The notes beneath the pieces were generated by a model. That model ran no database searches. It saw nothing but the letters and a program-made list of their open reading frames with translations, and was not told the origin of the DNA. This document shows, in pieces, positions 8,175 through 15,814 of a stretch of 19,750 nt of DNA (the first letter of the stretch is position 1; each line of letters starts with the position of its first letter). A program made the position numbers and the translations under genes. The stretch is from UBA1672 sp964015995 (GTDB taxonomy: Bacteria > Pseudomonadota > Alphaproteobacteria > Micavibrionales > Micavibrionaceae), in assembly GCA_964015995.1 (NCBI GenBank), contig CAXHFH010000038.1, positions 1-19,750 of the forward strand, read 5' to 3'.

Positions 8175-8194
8175 GCATCCCGTTATAAGGATGC
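8175..8194 (+). repeat. Inverted repeat GCATCC / GGATGC before the MerC-like gene
   Basis: Six-base arms at 8175-8180 and 8189-8194 enclose an 8-base loop and lie 25 bases before the GTG start. There is no T-run after the hairpin, so it is not a standard intrinsic terminator for recJ. It may be a 5'-leader structure or chance. CCGTTAT also occurs twice here (8180-8186, 8199-8205). Confidence 0.35.
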
Positions 8195-8219
8195 ATATCC
8201 GTTATTTTGAAGAAATGCA

Positions 8220-8681
8220 GTGGTGCAAATGAAGCGTTTACAGGGAATATTATCGTGGTTTGTGGTTCTATCAGAGATGAGTCACGTTTTTTGCTGCGTT
8301 TTACCTAGTATTTTCAGTGTCTTAACGGTTCTTGTCGGTATGGGTGTTTTGGGTGCGATGCCTCTTGGTTTGAGCAGTGCGCACGACATGATCCATGATT
8401 GGGAGGTTCCTATTATTATCACATCTGCAGTGATTTTGGCGTTGGGGTGGAGCCTTCAAATTATCAGTAAGCGCATAGATTGCCATGATACTGGCTGTGG
8501 TCATGGGCCGTGTGAGCCGAAAAAGAAAAAAACAGACCGTATTTTAAGAATCGCTACGTTTCTGTTTTTAATTAACGTGACGGTTTACACGTTCGTGCAT
8601 ATTCCACAAATGCAAAACGCGCAAACAGCAATATCCGGCCATGCCGACCATGATGGCCACGATCATCATCACGATCACTGA
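8220..8681 (+). CDS. MerC-like membrane protein with histidine-rich C-terminal tail
   Basis: This is a 153-residue integral membrane protein. The first segment contains a MerC-type motif, SHVFCCVLPSIFSVL (21-35), with vicinal Cys25-Cys26. Further hydrophobic stretches lie at about 36-50, 63-82 and 108-127. The loop between has C88, C93 and C98 near histidines (CHDTGCGHGPC), and the tail HADHDGHDHHHDH (141-153) has seven histidines, a likely metal-binding end. MerC proteins carry mercury across the inner membrane, but there is no merR, merA or merP here. With the Zur-like site upstream, a role with zinc or another divalent metal is my inference. GTG at 8220 (or 8223) is preferred because GAAGAA (8209-8214) is well spaced; ATG at 8229 is too far. 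It ends 6 bases from the convergent hisI. Confidence 0.75.
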   Translation: MVQMKRLQGILSWFVVLSEMSHVFCCVLPSIFSVLTVLVGMGVLGAMPLGLSSAHDMIHDWEVPIIITSAVILALGWSLQIISKRIDCHDTGCGHGPCEPKKKKTDRILRIATFLFLINVTVYTFVHIPQMQNAQTAISGHADHDGHDHHHDH

Positions 8682-8687
8682 TTTTGT

Positions 8688-9110
8688 TTATTTATATACA
8701 TCTTTTGGATCAAAAAGTTTTTCATCATCAATAAAGTGCATTTTTACTTCTGAGTCAGCTTTAGGGGCGATTGGTACGTGCCTGTAAAAACACGATTTTC
8801 TGCCTGTGTGGCATGCTCCTGACTTTGATTCAACCTTTATCCAGATACAATCCTGATCGCAATCCGTGCGCATTTCTACGATTTTTTGTATATGGCCGCT
8901 GGTTGCGCCTTTGTGCCACAGTGATTGACGGCTACGTGACCAGTAATGCGCTTCGCCGGTTTCGATAGATTTTGATAATGCTTCTTCGTTCATGAAGGCA
9001 AACATTAAAACATCACCTGTTTCCGAGCATGTCGTAACACATGGGATTAAGCCATCTTTATCGAATGTTGGCGTAAGGGTTAAACCTTCTTCTTTTTCTT
9101 TTTTACTCAT
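8688..9110 (-). CDS. hisI: Phosphoribosyl-AMP cyclohydrolase HisI
   Basis: This 140-residue enzyme opens the adenine ring of phosphoribosyl-AMP in the third step of histidine synthesis. The zinc cysteines C84, C100 and C107 have the exact 16- and 7-residue spacing of the family, in RTDCDQDC (81-88) and GACHTGRKSCFYR (98-110). D83, D85 and D87 are the likely Mg2+ ligands, and SRQSLWHKGATSGH (60-73) is the substrate-binding stretch. It is the stand-alone HisI form without the HisE pyrophosphatase. Its ATG shares one base with the gshB stop (TAATG at 9108-9112), so translation is probably coupled to gshB. No other his gene is in the window. Confidence 0.96.
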   Translation of the reverse strand: MSKKEKEEGLTLTPTFDKDGLIPCVTTCSETGDVLMFAFMNEEALSKSIETGEAHYWSRSRQSLWHKGATSGHIQKIVEMRTDCDQDCIWIKVESKSGACHTGRKSCFYRHVPIAPKADSEVKMHFIDDEKLFDPKDVYK

Positions 9111-10066
9111 TATCCAAACTTCTCTTTGTATTTTCTTTCAAAGGCGTCCCATAAGTCGACTTCTAATGTTGTTCCGTCAAGCCCGTTGATAAATGTCAGT
9201 CCGCCTGCAGATGTAACATTTATTTCCGTCAAATAGTCACCTATGACATCAATGCCTGTAAAAACCAAATCACGTTCTTGTAAAATAGGCTTTAAGCGCG
9301 CGCATATTTCCAGCTCTCTGTCATTTAATGTTGTTTTGTGGTGTGCCGCGCCGGCAGAAGTATTGGCTCGCGTTTCGTTTTTAGCAGGAACACGTAAAAC
9401 AGCTCCTGCGGGCTCTCCGTCAATCAGGATGATGCGTTTATCACCTTTGCGCGCTTCGGGGATGTATTTCTGGGCGATAATAGGCTCTTTATAAAACATC
9501 TCAAACATTTCCAATAAGGTGCTGAGGTTGAAGCTATTTTCATCAATGTGATATATTTGTTCTCCGCCCTTACTGTAAAGCGGTTTGAGAATAATATTGC
9601 CGTATTTTTCATAGAATTCGAGCAATGCTTTTTTATCCGCGGTAATCAACGTTGCGGGTGCTAAATCTGCGAAATGCGTAACTAATAGTTTTTCCGGCGC
9701 ATTGCGAACCTCTACGGGATCGTTCAAAACAAGTGTATGGCCTTTGAGGTGCTCCAGAATATGTGTGGCCGTGATGTAGCTCATATCGAACGGTGGATCT
9801 TGGCGCATTAGAACGATATCAATATCATCTTTCAGGTTTATGATTTCTTCTTCCCCAAGCACATAGCGCGCATTCTCATCACGGCTGAATTTTACGCTGT
9901 GCGCTCTGGCTCTGACTTGTCCATCCTCCAACTGAAGCATGGATGGGGTGTAATAATATAGGCTATGGCCGCGCTTTTGTGCCTCTAGCCCAAGCGCGTA
10001 TGTGTTGTCTTTATGATAGAGAAGATCTTCAACAGGATCCATCTGGAGGGCGACTTTTAAGGACAT
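9110..10066 (-). CDS. gshB: Glutathione synthetase GshB
   Basis: This 318-residue ATP-grasp enzyme joins gamma-glutamylcysteine and glycine. The start MSLKVALQMDPVE at 10066 matches where the family begins; a longer frame to 10117 adds 17 residues of low-complexity KTKEKQTK-type sequence that runs into the divergent promoter, so I reject it. Visible motifs are MRQDPPFDM (87-95), NIILKPLYSKGGEQI (157-171, ATP binding), GDKRIILIDGEPAG (208-221), and EINVTSAGG (281-289). In the last motif the family usually has EINVTSPTG, so the P-T pair is replaced here by A-G. hisI follows with a one-base overlap. The helicase gene runs divergently, starting 82 bases away. Confidence 0.94.
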   Translation of the reverse strand: MSLKVALQMDPVEDLLYHKDNTYALGLEAQKRGHSLYYYTPSMLQLEDGQVRARAHSVKFSRDENARYVLGEEEIINLKDDIDIVLMRQDPPFDMSYITATHILEHLKGHTLVLNDPVEVRNAPEKLLVTHFADLAPATLITADKKALLEFYEKYGNIILKPLYSKGGEQIYHIDENSFNLSTLLEMFEMFYKEPIIAQKYIPEARKGDKRIILIDGEPAGAVLRVPAKNETRANTSAGAAHHKTTLNDRELEICARLKPILQERDLVFTGIDVIGDYLTEINVTSAGGLTFINGLDGTTLEVDLWDAFERKYKEKFG

Positions 10067-10077
10067 GAGACTCACTT

Positions 10078-10105
10078 TTGTTTGCTTTTCTTTGGTTTTT
10101 ATAAT
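10078..10105 (+). promoter_or_regulatory. Candidate promoter for the DEAD-box helicase gene
   Basis: TTGTTT (10078-10083) and a perfect TATAAT (10100-10105) are spaced by 16 bases, giving a predicted leader of roughly 35-40 bases before the ATG at 10149. It lies in the 82-bp divergent gap with gshB. Confidence 0.5.
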
Positions 10106-10148
10106 AGCTCTAGTCACGAAAGAAAATAAAGAGAATGATTGTATCTGT

Positions 10149-11453
10149 ATGAAATTTGAGGATTTGGGATTAAGTGCGCCGATTTTAAAGGCTATTGAAG
10201 AGTGTGGTTACGACACGCCCACACCAATTCAGGAAAAGGCAATTCCGAATATTCTAATGGCACGTGATGTCGTTGGTCTTGCGCAAACAGGAACAGGTAA
10301 AACGGCTGGTTTTACCCTGCCGATGATTGAGATTTTGGAAGGCGGGCGCGCAAAGGCACGTATGCCGCGTTCCCTTATTCTTTCTCCCACGCGTGAATTG
10401 GCCGCGCAGATTGCAGAAAATTTCGACACCTATGGTAAATATTGTAAGCTTTCCAAGGCGTTGCTGATCGGTGGGTCATCCATGGGTGATCAAATTAAAA
10501 TATTAGATCGTGGTGCGGATGTTCTGATTGCGACTCCCGGCCGTTTGATTGACTTATTTGAGCGCGGCAATATCCTTTTGACTGATATTAAAATTCTTGT
10601 GATCGACGAAGCGGACCGCATGCTTGATATGGGGTTCATTCCTGATATTGAAAAGATATGCGCGCTTCTGCCGCCTTTGCGCCAAACGTTATTGTTTTCC
10701 GCGACGATGGCGCCGGAGATCAAGCATCTTACGAAGCAGTTTTTGAGTAACCCGAAAGAGGTCGCTGTAACGCCCGCTGCGTCTGCTGCGGTAACCGTTG
10801 AGCAGTTTCAGGTGAAAGTTAGCCCTAAGGGTAAAAATGGTGTGCTGGCCAAGCTTATTGAATCTGAAAAGGTTCAAAATGCATTTATTTTCTGTAACAG
10901 AAAGCGTGATGTTGATTCTGTTAGTAAGTGGCTGAAGAATAAAGGGTTTGAAGCGCAAGCCTTGCATGGGGACATGGCGCAATCACATCGTACGGAGACG
11001 TTAGAGAAGTTTAAAGGCGGCAATATAAGGCTACTTGTGTGTAGTGATGTGGCTGGGCGTGGTATCGACGTTGATAATGTGTCTCACGTTTTTAATTATG
11101 ATGTTCCTGTTAATCCAGATGATTATGTTCACCGTATTGGCCGTACAGGGCGTGCGGGGCAAAGTGGTCGCGCATGGATGTTCGTAACGAAATATGATGA
11201 TAAACAACTGGCAGCAGTTGAGAAGCGTATTGGTAAGGCCGTTGATGTGGCCGAAGTGGACGGGCAGAAATCACAGGATGATGGTAAGCAGAAGGATGCG
11301 CCATCTCGTACGCAGCCAGCAAAGCCAGATTCTAAGCCTAATCATAAAAAACAAACATCTAAGCCTAAGGCACAAAGCAAGGCGCCAAAAGAAGAAAAAT
11401 CAAATAATAGTAATGGCTTCGGTGATGAAGTTCCGGCCTTTTTTAAAAATTAA
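10149..11453 (+). CDS. DEAD-box ATP-dependent RNA helicase, RhlE-like
   Basis: This 434-residue protein unwinds or remodels RNA, probably in ribosome assembly or RNA decay. All helicase motifs are present. The Q-motif is GYDTPTPIQEKAIP; motif I is AQTGTGKT (45-52); then come PTRELAAQ, TPGRLID, DEAD (153-156), SAT (184-186), FCNRKRDVD, CSDVAGRGIDV and HRIGRTGR (328-335). After about residue 370 comes a basic, lysine/proline/serine-rich disordered tail, likely for RNA binding. The start is ATG at 10149 (MKFEDLGL), because the family begins there; the frame upstream to 10065 crosses the promoter and gshB start. A 5-codon mini-frame (ATG 10135) ends overlapping this ATG. RhlE rather than CsdA or DbpA is judged from overall motif form and tail. 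Confidence 0.93.
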   Translation: MKFEDLGLSAPILKAIEECGYDTPTPIQEKAIPNILMARDVVGLAQTGTGKTAGFTLPMIEILEGGRAKARMPRSLILSPTRELAAQIAENFDTYGKYCKLSKALLIGGSSMGDQIKILDRGADVLIATPGRLIDLFERGNILLTDIKILVIDEADRMLDMGFIPDIEKICALLPPLRQTLLFSATMAPEIKHLTKQFLSNPKEVAVTPAASAAVTVEQFQVKVSPKGKNGVLAKLIESEKVQNAFIFCNRKRDVDSVSKWLKNKGFEAQALHGDMAQSHRTETLEKFKGGNIRLLVCSDVAGRGIDVDNVSHVFNYDVPVNPDDYVHRIGRTGRAGQSGRAWMFVTKYDDKQLAAVEKRIGKAVDVAEVDGQKSQDDGKQKDAPSRTQPAKPDSKPNHKKQTSKPKAQSKAPKEEKSNNSNGFGDEVPAFFKN

Positions 11454-11490
11454 CTTGTGAGTATGTACCTGTCTACCAGACCTTAATTTC

Positions 11491-11519
11491 TTGACTTTAT
11501 TGCAATAAACCCCAAAACT
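11491..11519 (+). promoter_or_regulatory. Candidate lptD promoter with palindrome in the spacer
   Basis: TTGACT (11491-11496) matches five of six -35 bases; 17 bases on, AAAACT (11514-11519) is a weak -10. The spacer contains the 14-bp perfect palindrome TTTATTGCAATAAA (11496-11509). An operator role for the palindrome is speculation; a palindrome of this size is expected about once by chance in a window this long. Confidence 0.3.
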
Positions 11520-11559
11520 ACAGGGGTCAGGTTCTCTGGCGGCAACCCAAAAAGTTCTT

Positions 11560-13812
11560 ATGCTGAAATTCAAACCATTTGTATATTTGTTGTTCGGTAG
11601 TGCGTGTGTGTTACCGCATGCTTATTTCGGGTATTCGAATAACGCTTTTGCGCAGGGTAGTGGTGCAATGGCCGTGTCTGAATCGCCGGTTGATTTGCAG
11701 GCAGACAGTCTAGTGCATAGTAAAAGTGGTCAAAGCGTCACCGCGTCCGGAGATGTTGTTCTGAAGCAGGATGGCAAAACGGTTAAGGCGGACAAAATCG
11801 TTTATAACCTTGGGGAGGATATTGTCGTTGCAACAGGGAATGTCGAATTTATTGATGCGAACGGCGATAAGCATTACGCGGAACAATTTGAATTTAACAA
11901 CGCATTGAAGAATGGGTTTGTTGAGGGGCTTAAAACCTTCTTGGTGGATGGTTCGCGCTTTACGGCGTCCAACGGCCAACAGGTCGATGGCAAAAAAATT
12001 ATCATGAAAGATGCACGTTATACCCCGTGTGATGTGTGTAGCACGGATTCTAATGGTGAGCCTTTGTGGCAAATCCGTGCCTCTGAAGTGGAGCATGACA
12101 AAGATGGTAAAAGGGTAAGCTATAGGAATGCACGATTTGAAATCGAAGGTGTGCCCGTTGGGTATTTGCCTTATTTTTCCCATCCTGATGGCTCTGTTAA
12201 AAGAAAGAGTGGTTTCTTAACGCCGAGCGCAGGGTATAAAAGTGATTTGGGTGCGTTTATTGAAAACCGTTATTATTGGGATATAGCGCCTGAAAAAGAC
12301 TTTACCGCAGGTTTAATGTTCTTAACGCGTGAAACGCCCTTGGCAACGGCACAGTGGCGTCAGCGTTGGCAAGATGCATCCTTAACGGCAGAAGGTAGCT
12401 TCACATACTCGGAGCGTACAGATGATGAAGCTGGCGTAGAATTCAAACAAGATCGTGAGATGCGCGGTAATTTAAGAGTTGATGGTTTGTGGAACATCAA
12501 TAATAAATGGCGCAGCGGTGTGAAGGTGGATGTAACCACTGATGATCAGTATTTGCGCCAGTATGATTTTGATGATGACAGTGATGATGTTCTTGATAAC
12601 GAAATCTATGTTGAGCGTTTCTCAGGGCGTAATTATGCTGCCGGACGCGTACTTGCGTTTCAAGATGTACGTGTGGATGAAATTCGCGATGAAGATCAGC
12701 CCAATATATTGCCTGAGATTGAAGCCAGTTTTATAGGTGAACCGGATAGTGTGCCGCTTATCGGCGGTCGATGGAGTGCGGATGCCTCCTTATTAGGATT
12801 GGTGCGGGATAATAATGGCCAGGATGTCAATAGAGTTCATACAGAGCTTGGCTGGCAGCGTAAGTTCATCTCTGATCTTGGACTTGTCTCTACGTTAGAC
12901 GCGAACGTGCAAGGCAGTCTATATAATATTCATGACCGTACGGGGGCGCAGACTAATAATACGATCGAGTCGAACTCTACAGAGACACGTGGGTTTGCTT
13001 ATATTAATGCGGCGTCCAGTTATCCGTTGGTAAAGCAGTATGAAAAATCACAGATGGTTGTTGAGCCGTTGGTTTCTGTAACGCTTTCACCGGATATTGA
13101 CACAGACGATATTCCGAACGAGGACAGTCAGGATTTGCAAATTGACGCGCTCGGTTTATTCGAGGCAGATCGTTTCCCCGGCGTTGATGGTGTAGAAGAC
13201 CAGTCGCACATGACGTATGGCCTGAGAACAGGCTTATATTCGCATGACGGCAGTTATGGTGACTTGTTTATCGGGCAAAGCTATCGTTTTCAAGAAGATG
13301 AAAACCCATTCGATGTAGGATCGGGCTTGAGCGACCAAAGCTCTGACATTGTTGGTGAGGTAAAGGCCAACTATAAAGGAGACTATACGTTAGATTATCG
13401 TTTCCAGCTTGATAATGACAAATTATCACCGCAACGCCACGAGATTGATGCATATGTAAAGGTTGCCGATTTAACACTCTCATCCACATATCTTTTCGCG
13501 AAAGCTATTGATGATAGTAATGATGACGAAACAAGAGAACAGATTAACAACGCGGCATCTTATTATATCAATGATAATTGGCGTGTTTATGGTTCTGCAA
13601 GGCATGACTTGGGCGATGATCCGGGCTTGCGTCAGGCAAACCTTGGTGTTGATTATTCCGGTCAATGTATATCTTGGTCGTTGATTGGTGAGAGAACCTT
13701 GACTGATGACGCATCAGGCGACAGTGGTACCGAAATATTCTTACGTATTGGTTTTAAAAACCTAGGCGAATTTGAAACATCAGGTGTTCAACTTGGCGGT
13801 AGCGGAGAATAA
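11560..13812 (+). CDS. lptD: LPS-assembly outer-membrane protein LptD
   Basis: This 750-residue protein is the outer-membrane barrel that, with the LptE lipoprotein, inserts lipopolysaccharide into the outer leaflet. A signal peptide ends at AFA|Q (after residue 31). The periplasmic beta-jellyroll (OstA/LptA-like) domain covers about 43-150 (PVDLQADSLVHSKSGQSV..., VKADKIVYNLGEDIVVATGNVEF). The LptD barrel begins after VPVGYLPYFSHPDGSVKRKSG (198-218 region) and extends to the C-terminus. Cysteines in the mature protein are only C157 and C160 (a CxxC) and C703. The E. coli protein uses two long-range disulfides from four cysteines, so the arrangement here differs. Usual followers surA and pdxA are absent; an anion permease follows. 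ATG is preceded by a weak site. Confidence 0.95.
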   Translation: MLKFKPFVYLLFGSACVLPHAYFGYSNNAFAQGSGAMAVSESPVDLQADSLVHSKSGQSVTASGDVVLKQDGKTVKADKIVYNLGEDIVVATGNVEFIDANGDKHYAEQFEFNNALKNGFVEGLKTFLVDGSRFTASNGQQVDGKKIIMKDARYTPCDVCSTDSNGEPLWQIRASEVEHDKDGKRVSYRNARFEIEGVPVGYLPYFSHPDGSVKRKSGFLTPSAGYKSDLGAFIENRYYWDIAPEKDFTAGLMFLTRETPLATAQWRQRWQDASLTAEGSFTYSERTDDEAGVEFKQDREMRGNLRVDGLWNINNKWRSGVKVDVTTDDQYLRQYDFDDDSDDVLDNEIYVERFSGRNYAAGRVLAFQDVRVDEIRDEDQPNILPEIEASFIGEPDSVPLIGGRWSADASLLGLVRDNNGQDVNRVHTELGWQRKFISDLGLVSTLDANVQGSLYNIHDRTGAQTNNTIESNSTETRGFAYINAASSYPLVKQYEKSQMVVEPLVSVTLSPDIDTDDIPNEDSQDLQIDALGLFEADRFPGVDGVEDQSHMTYGLRTGLYSHDGSYGDLFIGQSYRFQEDENPFDVGSGLSDQSSDIVGEVKANYKGDYTLDYRFQLDNDKLSPQRHEIDAYVKVADLTLSSTYLFAKAIDDSNDDETREQINNAASYYINDNWRVYGSARHDLGDDPGLRQANLGVDYSGQCISWSLIGERTLTDDASGDSGTEIFLRIGFKNLGEFETSGVQLGGSGE

Positions 13813-13820
13813 CTTTCTCA

Positions 13821-13851
13821 TTGACGGTTTTTCTTAAACCTAATGTATAGT
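13821..13851 (+). promoter_or_regulatory. Candidate promoter for the SLC13-type permease gene
   Basis: TTGACG (13821-13826) and TATAGT (13846-13851) each match five of six consensus bases, but the spacing of 19 is long. TATGAT (13851-13856) is another -10 option. It lies in the 88-bp gap after lptD, suggesting the permease can be transcribed separately. Confidence 0.4.
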
Positions 13852-13900
13852 ATGATTTCTCCCTTACGTGAATTTAGCAAATAAATAAAAGGAAATAACC

Positions 13901-15799
13901 TTGGGTTTTGTTATCGATCCCGCATTCCACATGTGGTTTATGCTTTTATTGACGGCTGGGGCGGTGTTCGCCTTTGTACGTGAAAAGGTGCCGCTTGAGG
14001 TCACCAGTGTCATCTTAATGACCGTTCTGCTGCTATATGGTCAGATATTTTCTATTACGGATGATCAAAGTAATAACCTGTTAGATCCTGAAACCATTCT
14101 TTCCGGTTTTTCAAACCCTTCGTTGATCGCGGTTCTGGCCTTGCTGGTTATGGGGCAGGGCATGATTCATACGGATTCTTTGCGTTTTCTAACCAACCAA
14201 TTTGTGTTTACACGCCCCAGATTTGCGTGGATTTCTGTTGTTTTGATTTTGATTTTTGTGATGGTTCTCAGTGCGTTCATGAATAATACGCCGCTTGTTA
14301 TTATTGCAATCCCGATTATTCAATCACTTCTTCATACCGCTAAAACACCAGCGAGCCGGATTATGATGCCGCTCAGTTTCGTTGCAATTTTAGGCGGAAT
14401 GACAACATTGGTTGGTTCATCAACAAACCTTCTTGTCTCAAGCACGATGGTTGAACTGGGGCATGAGCCTCTTGGCTTTTTTGACTTTATCATTCCCGGG
14501 GCAATGCTTGCGGGCGTTGGTTTTGTTTATGTTTTATTGGTTTTACCTTGGACTTTGCCTAATCGGGCATCCATTAAGGAAGAGCTTGTTGGTGCGGAAA
14601 CAGAGTATGTTGCCGAACTTGATATTGCCGAAGATAGTAAGCTGATTGGTGAAAAAGCCGTAGACGGTAAGTTTCCTTCCTTGCAAGACATGAATGTAAA
14701 ATTGATTCAAAGGGGCGGGCATCTAATTTTGCCGCCTTTTGCAGGGCACGCCATCCATCGTGGTGATATTCTTATTGTTGCCGCACCATCGCGCGCCTTA
14801 GGGGCTCTCTTGTCTAAGTATCCCGGGTTTTTACTTTCTGATGAAGAGGCTGAGGTTATTGATGGCGGCAGTAAAGATGAAGATGAGGAATCGGAAGACT
14901 CAGGGTTAGAGCAAGCGGAAACCCGTGTACTTGCAAAAATCATGATTACGCCTGCATCACGTATGGTTGATATGTCGATTGATCACATTAGTTTCCACAA
15001 GCGCTTTGGTGTGATTGTGTTGGGCATTCAAAGGCGTGCGCGTGTGGTCCGTAGACGACTGGGGCGGATTAGACTTGAGGCGGGCGATGTTTTACTTGTT
15101 GCGGGTAAGCATAGCCGTATTAACAATTTGCGCCGTAATCCTGATTTTATTGTTCTGTCAGGCTCTAAAAAAGATTTGCCGGTTCCCGGTAAGGCTCCGA
15201 TCGCAATATCTATATTTATTGCGACAATTGGTGGTGCTGCGTTGGGGTATTTGTCGATTCCTGCCGCGGCGTTTGCGGGCGCGGTTGCGATGATCTGGAC
15301 TGGGTGTTTGAATATCAGGCAGGCAACACGTGCGATTGATAGAAAAATATTCTTATTGGTTGGTTCCATGTTGGCTCTGGGGACGGCTTTGCAGGCCACA
15401 GGTGGTGCTGACTATATTGCCAGCCTTATTTTATCAGCTCCGTTTGCGCATTCTCCGCTGTTAATCGCTGCGTTGCTATTTATTATCGTGGCAATCACAA
15501 CGAATATTTTAACCAACAATGCTTGTGCGATTTTATTTACGCCGATTGCCTTGAATATTGCGGGTAATATGGAAGCCATGTCGGAATTGCCATATGATTT
15601 ATCCTTCATTTTTGCGCTTACCGTTGTTTTTGGTGCAAACTGTTCCTTTGCGTCGCCGATTGGATATCAAACGAACTTACTCGTCATGGGGCCGGGGCAA
15701 TATAAGTTCCGTGATTTTATTAAAGCAGGTATGCCCCTTGTCCTTGTTATCTGGATTACGTATATTTTTATTGCTAAATACTATTTTGGTTTGTCCTAA
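13901..15799 (+). CDS. SLC13/DASS-type anion permease with two central RCK_C (TrkA-C) domains
   Basis: This 632-residue inner-membrane protein is a divalent-anion:sodium symporter-like permease. Two halves of membrane segments (about 11-215 and 431-630) flank a cytoplasmic insert with two RCK_C domains, about 235-305 (ending GDILIVAAPSRALG) and 342-420 (ending GDVLLVAGKHSR). They are joined by a very acidic linker, KDEDEESEDSGLEQAE (325-340). Family motifs are AFMNNTPLVIIAIPI (125-139), GGMTTLVGSSTNLL (165-178), TNNACAILFTPIAL (538-551) and GYQTNLLVMGPG (588-599). The paired STN/TN sites resemble the Na+ and substrate loops of DASS carriers. The substrate (sulfate, phosphate, carboxylate) is not evident. 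Start is TTG at 13901, supported by AAGGAAA at 13889-13895; the next ATG is at codon 11. Confidence 0.9.
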   Translation: MGFVIDPAFHMWFMLLLTAGAVFAFVREKVPLEVTSVILMTVLLLYGQIFSITDDQSNNLLDPETILSGFSNPSLIAVLALLVMGQGMIHTDSLRFLTNQFVFTRPRFAWISVVLILIFVMVLSAFMNNTPLVIIAIPIIQSLLHTAKTPASRIMMPLSFVAILGGMTTLVGSSTNLLVSSTMVELGHEPLGFFDFIIPGAMLAGVGFVYVLLVLPWTLPNRASIKEELVGAETEYVAELDIAEDSKLIGEKAVDGKFPSLQDMNVKLIQRGGHLILPPFAGHAIHRGDILIVAAPSRALGALLSKYPGFLLSDEEAEVIDGGSKDEDEESEDSGLEQAETRVLAKIMITPASRMVDMSIDHISFHKRFGVIVLGIQRRARVVRRRLGRIRLEAGDVLLVAGKHSRINNLRRNPDFIVLSGSKKDLPVPGKAPIAISIFIATIGGAALGYLSIPAAAFAGAVAMIWTGCLNIRQATRAIDRKIFLLVGSMLALGTALQATGGADYIASLILSAPFAHSPLLIAALLFIIVAITTNILTNNACAILFTPIALNIAGNMEAMSELPYDLSFIFALTVVFGANCSFASPIGYQTNLLVMGPGQYKFRDFIKAGMPLVLVIWITYIFIAKYYFGLS

Positions 15800-15814
15800 A
15801 AAAATAAAATTGTT

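Noticed and set aside
8220..8681. Mercury-resistance operon
   Set aside because: There is no merR, merA, merT or merP; MerC-like domains also occur in non-mercury proteins.
10067..10117. Longer N-terminus for GshB
   Set aside because: The extra 17 residues are low-complexity, run through the divergent promoter and are absent from the family, which starts at MSLKVA.
10065..10148. Longer N-terminus for the DEAD-box helicase
   Set aside because: This part overlaps the gshB start and contains the TATAAT promoter; helicase homology starts at MKFEDLGL.
11710..12183. Minus-strand frame of 157 codons inside lptD
   Set aside because: Antisense shadow; the lptD frame has clear domains across the same bases.
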